From positions 25,330,101-25,390,100 of the forward strand of contig NC_092677.1 in assembly GCF_964355755.1 (NCBI RefSeq): 60,000 nt of DNA, in the 5' to 3' direction. The DNA comes from Antedon mediterranea. Lineage: Eukaryota > Echinodermata > Crinoidea > Comatulida > Antedonidae. Positions 24,601 to 40,200 of the stretch are shown piece by piece (position 1 is the stretch's first letter; every line of letters starts with the position of its first letter). Below the pieces are notes generated by a model that was not told the origin of the DNA, searched no databases, and saw nothing but the letters and a program-made list of their open reading frames with translations. Both the position numbers and the translations under genes were made by a program.

Positions 24601-27600
24601 CAGTGATGTAATATTGATGAAGATACATTTATATTAGCAAAGGTTATACAAAGGCCTGATAATAAATTGTCTTTATAGACATAGTATATTACAGATTACA
24701 AACTTAAATAATACCCGATCTTTAAGAAAAGTAAATAAAAAATGTGAGAAATGAAGTATGTGGTATTAAAACAAGCATCTTCTTGAGTGCTTAGGACATG
24801 TCACTTATTACTTAAGCTCTGTCTACACTATCAAACTTTATGTGACAAAAACATGCGATGTGCCCATATATTGACATGATGATGTCATATCACTACCATA
24901 TTTAGGCATATCACAACTATATTTTGGCACAGCAAACTTTTTTTTGTCAAAATAGTTTGATAGTGTAGACAGAGCTTTATACCCTTTTCACACACATCAA
25001 ACTTCGCAGTGAGTAACAGCAAGTTACTGCAGTAATATAATTTTTCGTTTATTTTATTTGTTAGAAACTGTGAATATTGAATAAATGTTACTGAACTAGA
25101 CTTGTTGATATAAAGTTTGCGGTACAACACATATATTAGTTCTTTAAAGAACTGTCGAGTTTCTCGACATTTCGATTAATATGTTTTGATCGTCCTCAGG
25201 AGTGAGACTTCATAATCCATAATACTTCCAATGTTCATTTCTATTAATTGGTCAGTTTCTTATGTTTAATTCTCAAAATAAAACTGTTATTATTATTATG
25301 ATGATGGATATTGGCATCAATAAAGATTACAGAATGCCAAACTGTTTTGAAATAAAATTTTCTTTTAAGTCTGGACTACAAGTATCCTTCAATCTTGAAA
25401 TAATTATCAGATGACAAAATTGAAAAATGTAAAATCTTTCTCAATGCATACCTGAAGACATCACAGTGATAAATCAAAATGAATTTTAAAACTTTGAATT
25501 TGATTTATAAGTTTAATAATTCGTAGATGACAAGGGCTTGTCAATTTTTACAATTCTACGTTTAACTATTAACATATCCGGAATGTTTTTTTTTATTTTC
25601 CCCGTAATTTCCCTTTTTTTTATCTAGCATTTCAACAACATCTCACAAATCGATTTGAGAATATATTACGAATGAATAGTATTATCCTTTATCTATTTAG
25701 GGACCATGTAAAAACTATTTTACTGCAGTTGCTGCAGTACTCTTTAAACCTAATTATGTAATTGTTTTTTCACGTTGCAAGATCTCCAAATTAGTAGTAT
25801 TCTGTAGAAGGTTGATAGAAGTTGGATTTGGGTTTACACTTTTAGGCAGGGTGACCAAGCCCAGCTCCACTCGACCCAACCAAGCTCGATCCAACCAAGC
25901 TCGACCCAACCAAGCTCGACCCAACCAAGCTCGACCCAACCAAGCTCGACTCAACCAAGCTCGACCCAACCAAGCTCAACCCAACCAAGCTCAAAGATAG
26001 CTAACAATATAAAGCTTAGATTAAAGCTCTGTCTACACTATCAAATAGTTTGACAAAACAAAATATGATGTGCCTAAATATGGTAGTGATATTTCCAAAT
26101 ATGGTAGAGATATGACATCATCATGTCCATATATGGGCACATCACATTTTATTGTCACATAAAGTTTGATGGAGCTTTATGAAAAAAACCTTGCATGTGC
26201 CAACAGAAACCAGGGCAGGATTTGCTGTGAAAATGTAAATACCAAACGTTGATATTCATAAAATCTTTTCACAATAAATTGAAATTCAAAACCATTATTA
26301 TGAAATCCCTGAAAAATCAGAACCTCCATTTCCAAATCTAAACACGGAAAATAAGAATCTTAAATAGTTCCATTAAAAAAAAAACATATTCTTATGATGT
26401 TGAACGACAGTAATTGATTGAGAATCTCTGAAAGCTTGGGGGAATTAAATAACTGATGTGCTTAATTGCTCTCTGTTATTTCACATCCTTCCATATTTAT
26501 GTTTAAAAAAAAATGGAATAAAATGTTTGTCTACTAATTCACGAGTCATTTGGTTTAAATCTGTCTGATTTCAGCAACTATCAAAAATAGAAAAACTCCA
26601 GATTTGGAGGAACATGATTTAGGAAGAAGTGGAGAGATGGTGTACCAAAGTGGAAAGAGGGAGTGACTCAAATAAAAGATGACGATGAAACTTATTCCAA
26701 CATTCCCAACATTTTGGAGAATGATACAGGCCTTGTTGGTGTTTGTATCTAAATTGTGTGTGCTTTGTTAGTGATACTGGAAAAGGTGTTTGTCTACTAA
26801 TTCACGAGTCATTTGGTTTAAATCTGTCTGATTTCAGCAACTCTCAAAAATAGCTTTAGAAAAACTCCAAATTTGGAGGAATATGATGCAGGAAGAAGTG
26901 GAGAGATGGTGTAGCAAAGTGGAAAGAGGGAGAAAGCTGACTCAAATAAAAGATGATGATGAAACAGATTCCAACCTTCCCAACGTTTTGGAGATTGATA
27001 CAGTACAGACCTCTTTGGAAAATTGCAGGTGCTGTGTGTTTGTTTGTATCTTATTTATGAGTGTTTGTTTAGTGACCAAACACAAACACCTAACAAAAAT
27101 ACAGACTTTTCTTTCCAAAAACTTCCCATTAGAGCTTCCTCCAATTTAAGACCATATACCACAATATATACCAAACAGATTTGGAGGAACCTGATGCAGG
27201 AAGAAGTGGAGAGATGGTGTAGGAAGGAAGTTGTTTACAACTTTACAACTACCTGGTGTAGCAGCCTGGAACAAGTGGAAAGAGGGAGAAAGCTGTATCA
27301 AATAAAAGATGATGATGAAACAGATCCCGAAAAATTGCATGTTTTATTGTTCGTTTGTATCTTAATTATGAGTGTTTGATTTAGTGACCAATTAAACACC
27401 TAAAAAGTGAATAACTTTAAAAAAATAAAGACATTTCCTTCTAAAAACTTCCAATTAGAGCATAGAGATATTATAAAATGTCTATGATTGACTCTACTCC
27501 TCCGATTTAAGACCATATCATAATAAAATAATGCTTATGTTTCAGGGTACAGATAACAGCAGCTGGGAATGCAATAAAAAAAATCTCACTCACAGGTACA

Positions 27601-30600
27601 GTACAACTAAAATTACCTATGTGCGTATGTGTAATTGCAATCATTACGGTACATAACACATTTTAATGTGTTTATGGAACATTAGGGAGATTCTTAATGT
27701 TAATACTAAGTAATGTAATATTATTGAATAACTTGATAATGTTGTTGATGTTAATAATAATGTTCTGTACAATTCCCAAATGAAAATATATTTAACACCC
27801 AAGAACTTTTGCAGTAGGAACATGACAAGATATCATATAATGTATATATATTACCACCTGTTTCTTTACCTAGATTATTCATCAACTGCTAATACATATA
27901 AGGAATCACCACCTGCATATTTATTCAGATACAGTTTTGATTTTTGTAGTTAACATACTAAGACAATCCATGTCTTTCTCAAGCATGTTAACAACATGAA
28001 TCTAATGTTAAGATATATTGAATATGATATCATATAATGTATACCACTTGTTTCTTAGATTATTCACCACCTGCTATTTACATAATAGAGAATCACCACC
28101 TGCGTATTTATTCACAGATACAGTTTTGTTTTTTGTAGTTACGTATAATATAAAATATATAACATAATAAGACAATCCATGTCTTTCTCAAGCATGTTAA
28201 CAACATGAATTTAATGATGATATATAACAATAAATAATAAAATATGATTATATAACAACATTACTTTTACATTCAATTATTTATAAGAGCCTATAAAACA
28301 TGTATTATACAGAAAACATAACAGTATACATGAATCTAAAATAAAATGTATTAAAGTTGTAAATAGATAATTCAGAATTGTCCCATTGTATTGCATCAAT
28401 TTCAAAGTAGACAATTGGGATTGACTAGGGATTTCCATTATCCCGCATCAAATATTCCATTATCCTGCGTTGTATATTCCATTATTGAAGCAGATTCGAA
28501 TCGGTTCCAAAGGGACCACTCACCACATAAATACAATTGTAATATCCGGATTAATTTTAATTTTCAAATCAAATTTCATGGAAAGAGTTCTCTCCTTTGT
28601 GACACTGTTAAGTTGAATCAAGAAAAAGGACGACGACGATTGACGACGCTCAAAATCTTCATTTTTTCATCAACGTTAAATATGCGTGAAAAAGTATAAA
28701 TATTCAACAAAGTTTCTTTCTAGTTTTTGTTACAAAATATTTGCATATCTTCAAGCATAATTTGAATATTAAATATGTTTGAATGAATTTAGTTATTGTA
28801 CAAACATTTTGATTAAAACCCAGAATAATCTATTTAATATGTTGGCAACCTATCCATTAGACCACTGAGACAACCTTGTGTTGTGGTATATTTAACACTA
28901 TACTGTAATTTCCCTTTTACTTTGAGGTAATTGCCAGCATGTTTTTTCCCAACAAAAATTGATTACTATTTCATTTGATTATTCAAAAAAAGTATGACGA
29001 CATGTTTCAACTGAGTGTTGTATTATTTGCTAGATTGTTTTTGCATAGAATACCTGGTTGCTATATCAATATTAATTTTCAACCGAGTCTACGAACAACA
29101 CATCCGGACAGATAATAAAATTAGAAATAAAAACTATTAAAAAATATTGTACAAATAAAAATCAATTTTGTATACAGGTGAGTATTATCAAATTACTTAA
29201 AAAATTAAAATATAATCAAATTGTGTTATCATCTGTCTAGCACGGAATACTAGACGACCTTCATGAACTTGACAATCAACGAACGCATTAACGTTTCACT
29301 GCTGCCTATGGCAATGGTGATGATATCGTAATTAAAATAGCAATCATTTTTATACTTGCAACAATAATCTATAATGCATGGGTACCAGGTTTTTTTTTAA
29401 TAAATTATATTGATGGATTTTAGTTTTAGTTGTTTTTGTTCTCTTTTGTGTTCTTAATGAATTTCATTCTACCAAATTAAAATCAACAATAAAAAAAAAA
29501 TACAAAAAAGATAATTTTACAATAGGCTCAAATATTACATTTTGAATTTTCATAACAATTTTAATATGAAAAGTAAAAAAAGAAAATTCAAATTTAATTT
29601 GAATTCAACTGTTTGTATACTGACAATTAGTAAATTCTTTACACAAATATTTTAGAATTTGAATTCAATGGTTGCATTGCATAAGAATGAGGGAGACACC
29701 ATTCATCTGTAACAGCCGATTCTCACAGTATCATATGATACAGTATCATGTCCAGTGACAAAAAACATCCTGCAGTATCGTGTCTGCTGACAGCAACAGC
29801 CCTGACCAATCAGTTACTTTGCAGAAAAACATTGGCATTAACGCTCTTCAATAAAAGGCTACTGTATGTGTTAGCAGAGGCTATACAGTGTATTCCATAT
29901 GGGATGAAGTTTTCAGTCAGATGAAACGATACAGCATGGTGTTTTATGATACCACTCATGTATCTGGTGTCTGTACCTACCACCCATCATCTTCTTCATA
30001 ACTTTTAATGTATATAATTCATTTAATATTATTAACGAAATAATAATTAATATACCGGTATAGATAAAAACAGTGACAGCTCATTGACAGCTGAGTTTTA
30101 TCCATCACATCAACTGTAATAAGATAGTATTAACAGACTAATTATAACCGTCGGTTTGTTTATATATTTAATGTCAAATGACAGGCAATTACAAGTAATT
30201 AACTATAAAAAATAATTGTAACAATGGGAGAAACTGACAAACCAATGATCTTAGAGGTCAACCAATAACACTTAGGTGACGAGCAACTGTTACAGCAACT
30301 CGCTAATACATTAATCCGGAAAAATGTAAAATACATTATGAAATATAATTTTAAAAGAAAACAATAGTACTATGAACTCCTTTTCACATAGAACACATTC
30401 CAAAAGATTGTTCTTGATGCGAGACGTTTGAAATAAAAAATAAATGTATATGGAATAGAATCATTTTGCCATGATCCCTAATACAATATTAGTGTAAGCT
30501 CTGTCTACTTTACACTATCAAACTTGAAGTGACAACAAAAATGTGATGTGCCTATATATGGTAGTTATATGCCCAAAGATGGTAGTGATATGACATCATC

Positions 30601-31171
30601 ATGTCTATACATCACATTTTTTTCCACATAAAGTCTTTCTACAGGTTGCTGTTCTTTTTATATAAGGTTTTTTTAAATGTTATTCATATAAAATAAAAAA
30701 ATATATACAAAAAGGAAAAAGGAAGTGTATAGTCTATATGTATATATATTTATCAATCCAAAGGCAAATTACTGACAAAAATGACAATGCTGTGGGTATC
30801 AGTGGCTGGATCTCAATGGAGATACAAAAATAAAAAGCGAAAAGCTAAATCAAAACGATAAAGTAAACAGCCAGAAAAGTTAGCCGAGCTTTCGGGCAAC
30901 ACTAGCCCTTCATCAGTGCAAGTGAAGGAATTTGGATAACGTCATAGTATAAAGCTGGCAAGTGCTGCCTGGGTGGACAGGAATAAAAGAAATATAACAA
31001 AGGGAGCCAGGGTGGAGTCTGAATAAGAGTAGAAAACAAAGAAGGTAGCTTGGTAGAGATATAAACAATTTTATATTTATCAAAATGTATTATTTGTAAT
31101 TCATACTTTTTTTTATACCTTCTTCATTTGTTTTATTGTAATTGATTGAAAGAAAGAAAATAAATTTTATG

Positions 31172-31204
<33 letters not shown>

Positions 31205-34200
31205 AGTGTGACAGAGATTTAGAATGTTTTATGTAGAAAAAAGAAATTGAAAAAAAAAATCTACTACTCCTAGAATTACTTATACACAGACATTTTAAAA
31301 ATGAATGACATAATGAGGCCTGTAGTGTAACACAGACATATAGGTGGTTCGTTCGTTACAGCTGTAAGTTACCACCTCTGCCATTTGACCTACGTCTCAA
31401 GTTTTGACAGAACCTTTGAAGCGTTAACATGCAGTGCGGTATTAAACTCTATTCTACAGTATCAAATGAATCGGGTGCATTAAATAAAGAGAATATTATG
31501 TTATTATAGATATTTTAGATCTCGTTAAATGTAGATGACTTGCCCGCTAGCTGATCGAAAGGGGTTGTTAGTAAATTTACCACTGGTCCATCACTCTCAC
31601 TGAGGTTAATTTAGATGTTGCGATGGAAGAACAGATTCAATTTATCTCAATGAAAACAAATAAGATACAAGAAACTTTATTAGTCTTTGTAAAAAAGAAA
31701 GAAATGTCAGTTGTCAGCAATCCGATTAAAGGAGGCATATACATAAACCATGGAAAAAATATCATGCATAAACAGATTAAAAAAATGACAAAAAGTGTAA
31801 AAGTAATAAGGCCATCTTCCAGAAATATTGTTAATAGGCAATATTTTAGACATATAATAATTGTTAATAAAAAAATAATAACCTCATACAGTAATTTTTA
31901 ATATAGTTCAACCAGAAGTGGATTGTTGGTTAAAGTTAAGTTAAAGAATATGTTTACAACAAAAAAAGATAACATTTCTTTTTTGAAAGAGCTATAGTAA
32001 AATTTAAAAAACTAGAAAAAAAAAATCTTTTATAAACAATAGAAGCTTAATGAAATTCTTTGAAAAGCTTTCCCTTTGTTACTTTTAGCAGAGCTGAATG
32101 GTAATACAGTATTTATAACAAAACTTTTTTTGGAATCCTTGTTCTAGTGAAAATAGTGACAAACTGGAAACCAGCAAGATGGCACTACTAATAAATAACT
32201 AACTAACCTACATATTAGCTAACAACAAATCAATTTCAAATGATAAAATTCATCATTTGAAATGTCTTAACTATAAAGTAAAAATTAAAAGCTGATAATA
32301 AATATAATACTTTGTGTCAAAATAATTTTTTTTTTTCATTTTCAGCAATTGATGGTATGGCAAAACATTAGGCATGATTTAAAGACAACTATCATTGCAT
32401 CGACTGTTCAATAAAATCGACGATCAAAATGCCAATTATGGCTTCTCATCCAACTATTTCTGCTGCTTTTACGAGAAATATCACAATTACTTTTTTGAAT
32501 GCAAGTTAAGTTTTATGTTATTTTACATTTTATTACAACTTGTCGATTCATTTTTTTTTTAGAGTGGACACATTGGAAATGTTAATTTAAGTTTTAAACT
32601 TAAATTTGTCTTGAATGTTCAAATTGTAGTATGGTTTTGTGCATTTTTATATTTTATAAATGCTTAATGAAAAGCAAAATAAAAGGAGAAATTATAGGTC
32701 TCGATCAGGCCTAAAAAGAATGATTTGTTTTCAATATTTAAATTTTGAAAGTTATCAACAGCTAGGCAAGATACCACCAGGGGTGGTTTTCAAAATGTTT
32801 ACAACCTTGTGATTTGATTTTTCGAATGGTCGTAAAATCAAAACGGTACTAGGTATGATCAACTAGCGTTCTTTTCACCAACTAGCCATTCATTCATAGA
32901 AGTACTGATGTAGCACTAGCAGCCTATCTGTACGGTGACCATAGAATGGACACAAGATATGACTTACCACAACTTTTAGTTGATTGACGATTGAAAAATA
33001 ATTTTGTTGAATGTGTATGTTTTATATAATTATTTCAATAGTGTTTACATTTAATAAATTAACATTAATATTTGTTAGTATAAACAGTTTTGTGTTAATT
33101 TAGATATACGAAAAAAATGATGATGGTATGCAAGTATGCATTAGCAAACAAATGTACAAACAAACAAATGTATAAACAAACAAATGTACAAACAAACAAA
33201 TGTACAAACAAACAAATGTACAAACAAACAAATGTATAAACAAACAAATGTACAAACAAACAAACAAATGTACAAACAAACAAATGTACAAACAAATGTA
33301 TAAACAAACAAATGTACAAACAAACAAATGTACAAACAAACAAATGTACAAACAAACAAATGTTTAAACAAACAAATGTATAAACAAACAAATATACAAA
33401 CAAACAAATGTATAAACAAACAAATAAACAAACAAATGTATAAACAAACAAATATACAAACAAACAAATGTACAAACAAACAAATGTATAAACAAACAAA
33501 TGTATAAACAAACAAATGTACAAACAAATGTACAAACAAACAAATGTACAAACAAACAAATGTACAAACAAACAAATGTACAAACAAACAAATATACAAA
33601 CAAACAAATGTATAAACAAACAAACAAATGTATAAACAAACAAATGTACAAACAAACAAATGTACAAACAAACAAATGTACAAACAAACAAATATACAAA
33701 CAAACAAATGTATAAACAAACAAACAAATGTATAAACAAACAAATATACAAACAAACAAATGTATAAACAAACAAATGTATAAACAAACAAATGTATAAA
33801 CAAACAAATGTACAAACAAATGTACAAACAAACAAATGTACAAACAAACAAATGTACAAACAAACAAATGTATAAACAAACAAATGTACAAACAAATGTA
33901 CAAACAAACAAATGTACAAACAAACAAATGTACAAACAAACAAATGTATAAACAAACAAATGTACAAACAAACAAATGTATAAACAAACAAACAAATGTA
34001 TAAACAAACAAATATACAAACAAACAAATGTATAAACAAACAAATATACAAACAAACAAATGTATAAACAAACAAACAAATGTATAAACAAACAAATATA
34101 CAAACAAACAAATGTACAAACAAACAAATGTATAAACAAACAAATATACAAACAAACTAATGTATAAACAAACAAACAAATGTATAAACAAACAAATATA

Positions 34201-37200
34201 CAAACAAACAAATGTACAAACACTCTCTCTTCTTAATTTACAGTAGATAATCATCATAATTGACATTCTTTGAAAAAGATCTACTAAATTTTTGTTCTGC
34301 AATAATGTATGATTGTGTCTATGTAGAAGTTTACAAGACAGTGACTCCAATACAGAATGCGTATCATCACCCAAAATTGATAATTTTAGGTTTAATTTTA
34401 TATTTTCTTTTGTCCATTTATATACTGTATTTCGTTTACATTTATGTAGTTAAGAACTGAACCACTTTGGAAATCAGTACATTGTATTGAAAGTGTATTT
34501 CAGAATAAAGAAAGATTAAATAAATAAATAAATAATAATCAGATTAAAGAGTTAAAACAAAATGTAGTTAGAATAACTGTTGTCACAAGATCATATAAGA
34601 CAACTACTTGACTTACATTTGTCTGTCTTTGATATCTTGTGATGTCATCTGGGACCCATAAATTGTAATTTTCCATTTCACCAAGATACCACTTCCAGTC
34701 TTACCTGAAAAAATGAAAAATTTCGAGTAATGAACAGGGTAAATATTTACAATTTAAATATTTACAGAGTAAGTATTAATGTTTATTTAATTGGGCAATT
34801 TCCCCCACAAATATTATTGTACTAAAGTGGTAGGCTCAAAATCTCAAGTGTACAAAATCTTAAAAAAACATGAAATATGTCATACTATACACAAACAATA
34901 CAGACAATCATGTGGGCTGAGGATGATATCAGGTACCATATTGGTACCTGGGAAGAGGTTTCACAATGTTGACATTTTTAATAAAAGAGCACAACCCACA
35001 AAACTACTACAAAGTGGGAACAGGTTCTTTGGAATGAAGAATTATTGATAAAACGTTGAATTATTTCATAAAGTTGTTAGTTTCTATAACGTATGAATAA
35101 ATCTATTTAAATGTTACTACAGAACTAGACTTTCCACAAGTCTCTAGTCATTCTATGTAGCGCCACCAGTAGGAGTTTTTCCTTTTTTCATTAATTCTGG
35201 CTCTAGTAAGGTATAATATGTGTACCAAAATGTATTTCTTTTATGAATATTAAGTCAAATCATCACATATATTCATCCCATTTTTTTTGCAATAGGGGTT
35301 TTCTACTTGTATAAGCTATGCTTCTGAAATTCCCCATTTCCATTCTTTTTTTGTTGTCTTTGTACTATAATTATTTATGTTTATGAATGTGTATGATGAA
35401 TGGAAATAAAGAAAAGAAAGAATTTACCGACCATTTTGATCTACAAAAAGATTTTTTCTAATTAGTGATTATCAAACCAATATTCAATCAACTTTCACCT
35501 AGAGTAAACACTCCCTAAAGCCCATAGGTGTTAGCCATATTAAATACATACAAATTAATTAGAATCACGAAATACAATAGTTTGTCAATATTCCATTATG
35601 TTGGTTATTAAAAACTAAACTAAAAATAACTTGTTGGACTATTGGATCAAGTCAAATTTAGAAATGATCATTTACTCAATTATTTTAAACACGTTTTGCC
35701 ACATCCTTTAGATGGAACAACAAGCAATGGTCCATGTACTTACATTCACATATTTCCATAATAAAGAGATTTTCTCACGGTTAGCAATTTGACCAATATA
35801 GGGCTAAAGTGGACAAATGCCTAATCTACTTAATAATATGAAGCATAAAAAAAAGCTAATGTGATTTCATCTTCCAGAGGCATTGACCGTTTTATTTTAA
35901 CTTGTCACTAACTATTAAATTATCTGTCAGAAAAACTAATTACATTATTTAATGTATGTCTAAATTCAAGTTGTCATTATTGACAAATGACAACTTTCTA
36001 AGAGTGTGGACCAAATGTAAAAACACGGTTTGATGGCTGCTTTCCCAAGAGTATTCGCTAAATATATAGATAATTGTTCAGTAGTTAGTTACTGCAGTTC
36101 TTTGACAGATTGCTGCAGACTTTTCACAACCAACAAAACCTTAGAGCACTCTTGGGTTACACCACAATGCCAAGTTTTTTGTAGATTTCTCTGCTTAAAA
36201 TGGAAATAATCTACAAAACCTTTGAGCACCCTTGGGTTACACCACAATGCCAAGTTTTTTGTAGATTTCTCTGCTTAAAATGGAAATAATCTACAAAACC
36301 TTTGAGCACCCTTGGGTTAAACCACAATGCCAAGTTTTCTGTATTTCTCTGCTTAAAATGGAAATACAAGAGGAATGTAGAAGTTTGAGCTTATAAACTT
36401 CAGTTTTAGAGTTGTAATTTTTTAGAGTTTCTATTCTTTAGGTCAAAGTTCACTACCAAAAAGTAGTATTGGTATATTTTAAAAACTGTAATACAAATTT
36501 AGAATTAACTAAATGTTTTCAAATAATATCAGTTTACGTCCAAGGAAAAATTTACTTGTAAGATCATTTTTATTTATGGTAAAATGGTATTTTTTATCAA
36601 TTACCATAATGTTTCCAGAATTAAGAGTTGCATTAATGCAAATCAAATATTTGAACCCATTTATATTCAGAAATAATCATAAATAAAACATTTATTGCAT
36701 TTGAGCAGTTTGAGTAACAAAAAAAACACTAAATTATGTCATTTTTCGACAAATAAACATAGACAGGATGGAAATAAACTGTTCCTTAAATTTGCAAATA
36801 AGGCAACAAACGACAAACAATTTAAATCTGACTTTTTCATTTATTGTTGACATAATAAAATTAGCTTTTAATAACCTAATAAAATTTGACCCAGTTATAT
36901 CAATACCTCTATGGCGACCCAGATATGCGATTTGCAGAAGCAATATCAAATAAGTGAAAACCAAATACAGGTTTAAACAATAATGTTTGCCAAAGAACTT
37001 GGGAATTGTAAAGGAGCTTCACAAATGAAAGTTTAATACATAATAATTGAAAACATATCTTCTTGCAATTGCATTGTACAAAGGTAACTTTTTTACTTAT
37101 TGTAAATTAAATTAAGTTCTTTTTTCTAAATATTCATTCAGGTATTATTAGTAATGGTTCTGCATCTGACAAACGAAGGAAAAAATTTGCACAATGATTT

Positions 37201-40200
37201 TTTCAACACAGAGTAATATTCAATTCTTAGATTTTTTTGCACTATGGATCGATGAAATATTTTAAATTGCACTCGTTAGTAGGTCATTAGTGCAGAGTTA
37301 TCGGTGTTGAAAGTTGTAATTCGTAACCTTTTTATGTGAAATCCCAAAGATTAAAGTTGTCAACACTGTTAGGTGGTAATTGGTATCAACCGGGAATTCA
37401 GTTCAGTTGCAAATATATTTTGTCTCTGCTGAACTGGATGAGGTATAAAATATTTGAAGTTACATTAAAATGGCATATTTAAAAAAGAATTATTTTTTCA
37501 GGGGTACATTTGTACAATACAAAAAAATTTAAATTATCACATTTTTTTTATAAGAGTTTAGCAATGCCACAAATGATGAAATTTCAGAGAAATATAAACA
37601 AATGACAGCAGATATGCATTCTGTGATTCATGAAATTGTAAGTATATACATCTGCTTGCTAAGGATATACTTTGCATAAACTTTTATTATTCGTAAAATC
37701 AATAATATATCAAATCTTTGACAGCACATGTTGAAGCAAATTAAACAAAACAAAAATCATTCAATATGAAAAGTTATCGATTAAACAAACCACCAATATG
37801 AAAAAAATAAAATTGAAATGACTTTGAATTTGATGAAAAATGTTTGTCTTTGCCGAATCTGGTCTTTTCGTTTTCTTTTCAAGCAACTCAATAGTAACGA
37901 TAGTATATTTTGATATTTTTATGATACTTTATTACAGTACATCTCTTGGGAGAGCAGTAAACACAAAAGGTAAAATCTATTGTTTAAAAAATATATATTG
38001 CTTTTTAATTACCAGGTAAGAAAAAAAGATATACTGGTACAACACCACATGTTTCAGAATGGCTATGTCAACAAAACCGAAGCGCAGATGTTAACAATCT
38101 ATCACATTTTTATGTCCTTTCTTAAAATGATTGTTTCTGATTAATGCCTGTAATTATAATTGATATTGATTTAGTGGTCCAATGGCATGCTGCAAGTTAA
38201 GTGTCCCAAGTTCAAATCCTAATTACAGGTCTACCGTACATTTCATCATTTGTTTTTTAAGCACTATCGCTGGAAAGTTTATATAGTGAGAGGAACATTA
38301 AATATACTGTAGCTTTGGTTTATAACGTTGGTGGTCTAATGGTAGGCTGCAATTAGATTTCAGCCACTTTATCTTTCTGTTTATTCTTTATCATTTCTTT
38401 CAAGCACTACCGGAAGCAGTTTAGAGTAAAACTCTGTCTACACTAGTCTATCTAACTATTCTGACCAAAAAGGTGCGACGTGCCCTAATATAGTAGTGAT
38501 ATGAAATCATCGTTTCTATATGGGAACATCACATTTTGTCACATAAAGTTTAATAGTGTAAACAGAGCTTAAGAGAAAAATTACAATAAATTGCATTGGA
38601 TTATAACTTTGAAACAACTTTTTCTCAAACAAAAATTTAATATAAACTAAATGGTGTTCCATGATTATACCCTAACAAGCTTTGTGGTTTTAACAGCAAA
38701 GTTGTTATGGAAGTTATGTACCTATACCTTTAGAATGATCCACCAATTGAGATCCGCTAAACATGTTCCATCACAATCAGAAACATCGAACAACTTCTGA
38801 AGCCTCACGTTTTCAACTTCATAAATTTGAATTTTTATTTTACTGTCTTCTGTTTTTCACTTTATTATGCATAGCACACTGGGGCTTTAGGCTTGTATCA
38901 AACGAAAAATATTATTACTATTTTGAAGACAGGCAAGCATATAATAAATATTGGTTACAGACATTTGTTGTTATATAGATTTTCTCATATGAAAAATGAT
39001 ATTTTTACTAACAACATTTCACACTAATCCTCGTGTTTATTCTACTGGTAAGATAATCTACTTTTTTTTATCGATGTACTTATTAATTCTTCGTTAATCA
39101 TGAACTGATAAAACGAGACAGGCAATGTCCGTCTCTGATGTAATGGTTGACATTTGTTTCTAATAAAAACATACCAATGCTGTCGTACTAAAGCAAAAAT
39201 AACGTAAAAACACCTGCGACGTGATCGTTAACTAACAGTTACATTGATAAATTTGCTAAATTGTTCAATAAATTTGAACAGATAACTCAAATACAGTATA
39301 AACAGTTTAATCTGATTCGCAATTTGCATCTATAAATATATGTATGTATCTGAAGTTATGTAACTTTTATTTCTGGGTACGTTTAATGTTCCCAGAATGA
39401 AAAATAAATTAAATGTGCAGCTGCTTGATCATGAGACGTGTCCGAGATAGGTCCATGGGCTTGGGACTGGTAAAGCAAGTAATTCATCAACAAACACACC
39501 TGCCCCAACCTACACTACCCCTTCCTTTAAACTTACATTTCGGAATATACAATGCAAAAGATGGGATTTAGGTTGTGTTTGGCACTTTACCCACTTTTTC
39601 CACATTTTAAAATCTGTCACGGAGTGCCACATTATAATTTTAAATACTTTTTACTTGTTTCCTTTAAAACAAATTTATTTAACTCTGTCAGTAGCAACAT
39701 CAGTTTTTGATTAATTTCTTATTTTCTATATTCATTCATGTCCTTCAAATTGATAAATGATGATAAAATTAAGCTTAGGGAAATAAAAGTCTGTCTTCTT
39801 CAACATTATATTTTTCTTAGAAAAATATTATAACATAATATAATGCTATGTTTCTCAAAACTGTGTGCTCAAAAGCTCTGTGTACTCTCTTGTGATGTGC
39901 CCATATATGGACATTATGATGTATATCACTACCATATGTAAGCATATCACTACCATATTTAAGCATATCATTACCATATTTTGGCATATCACACTTTTTT
40001 TTTGTCAAACTAGTTTGATAGTGTAGACAGAGCAAAGGCTCACATATATTTTATTTTGGTGTTAAGTGTGTCCTTCCGTTTCTGTCTCTTCATACAATCT
40101 TGATATCGCATTTGTTCCTTGTCATTTTTGTTCATAAATAATGTACACAATAACAATCACAAAAAGAAATTCCTGAACCATTTGTCTTAATTATTTTTTT

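Noticed and set aside
25754-26000. NQARPNQAR / [10 protein letters not shown] frames
   Set aside because: A 15-bp repeat stays in frame on both strands; no promoter, start context or homology.
33095-34374. Several overlapping minus-strand reading frames of 336-360 codons
   Set aside because: They translate a 16-bp satellite lacking stops ([12 protein letters not shown] repeated) and overlap each other in different frames; not genes.
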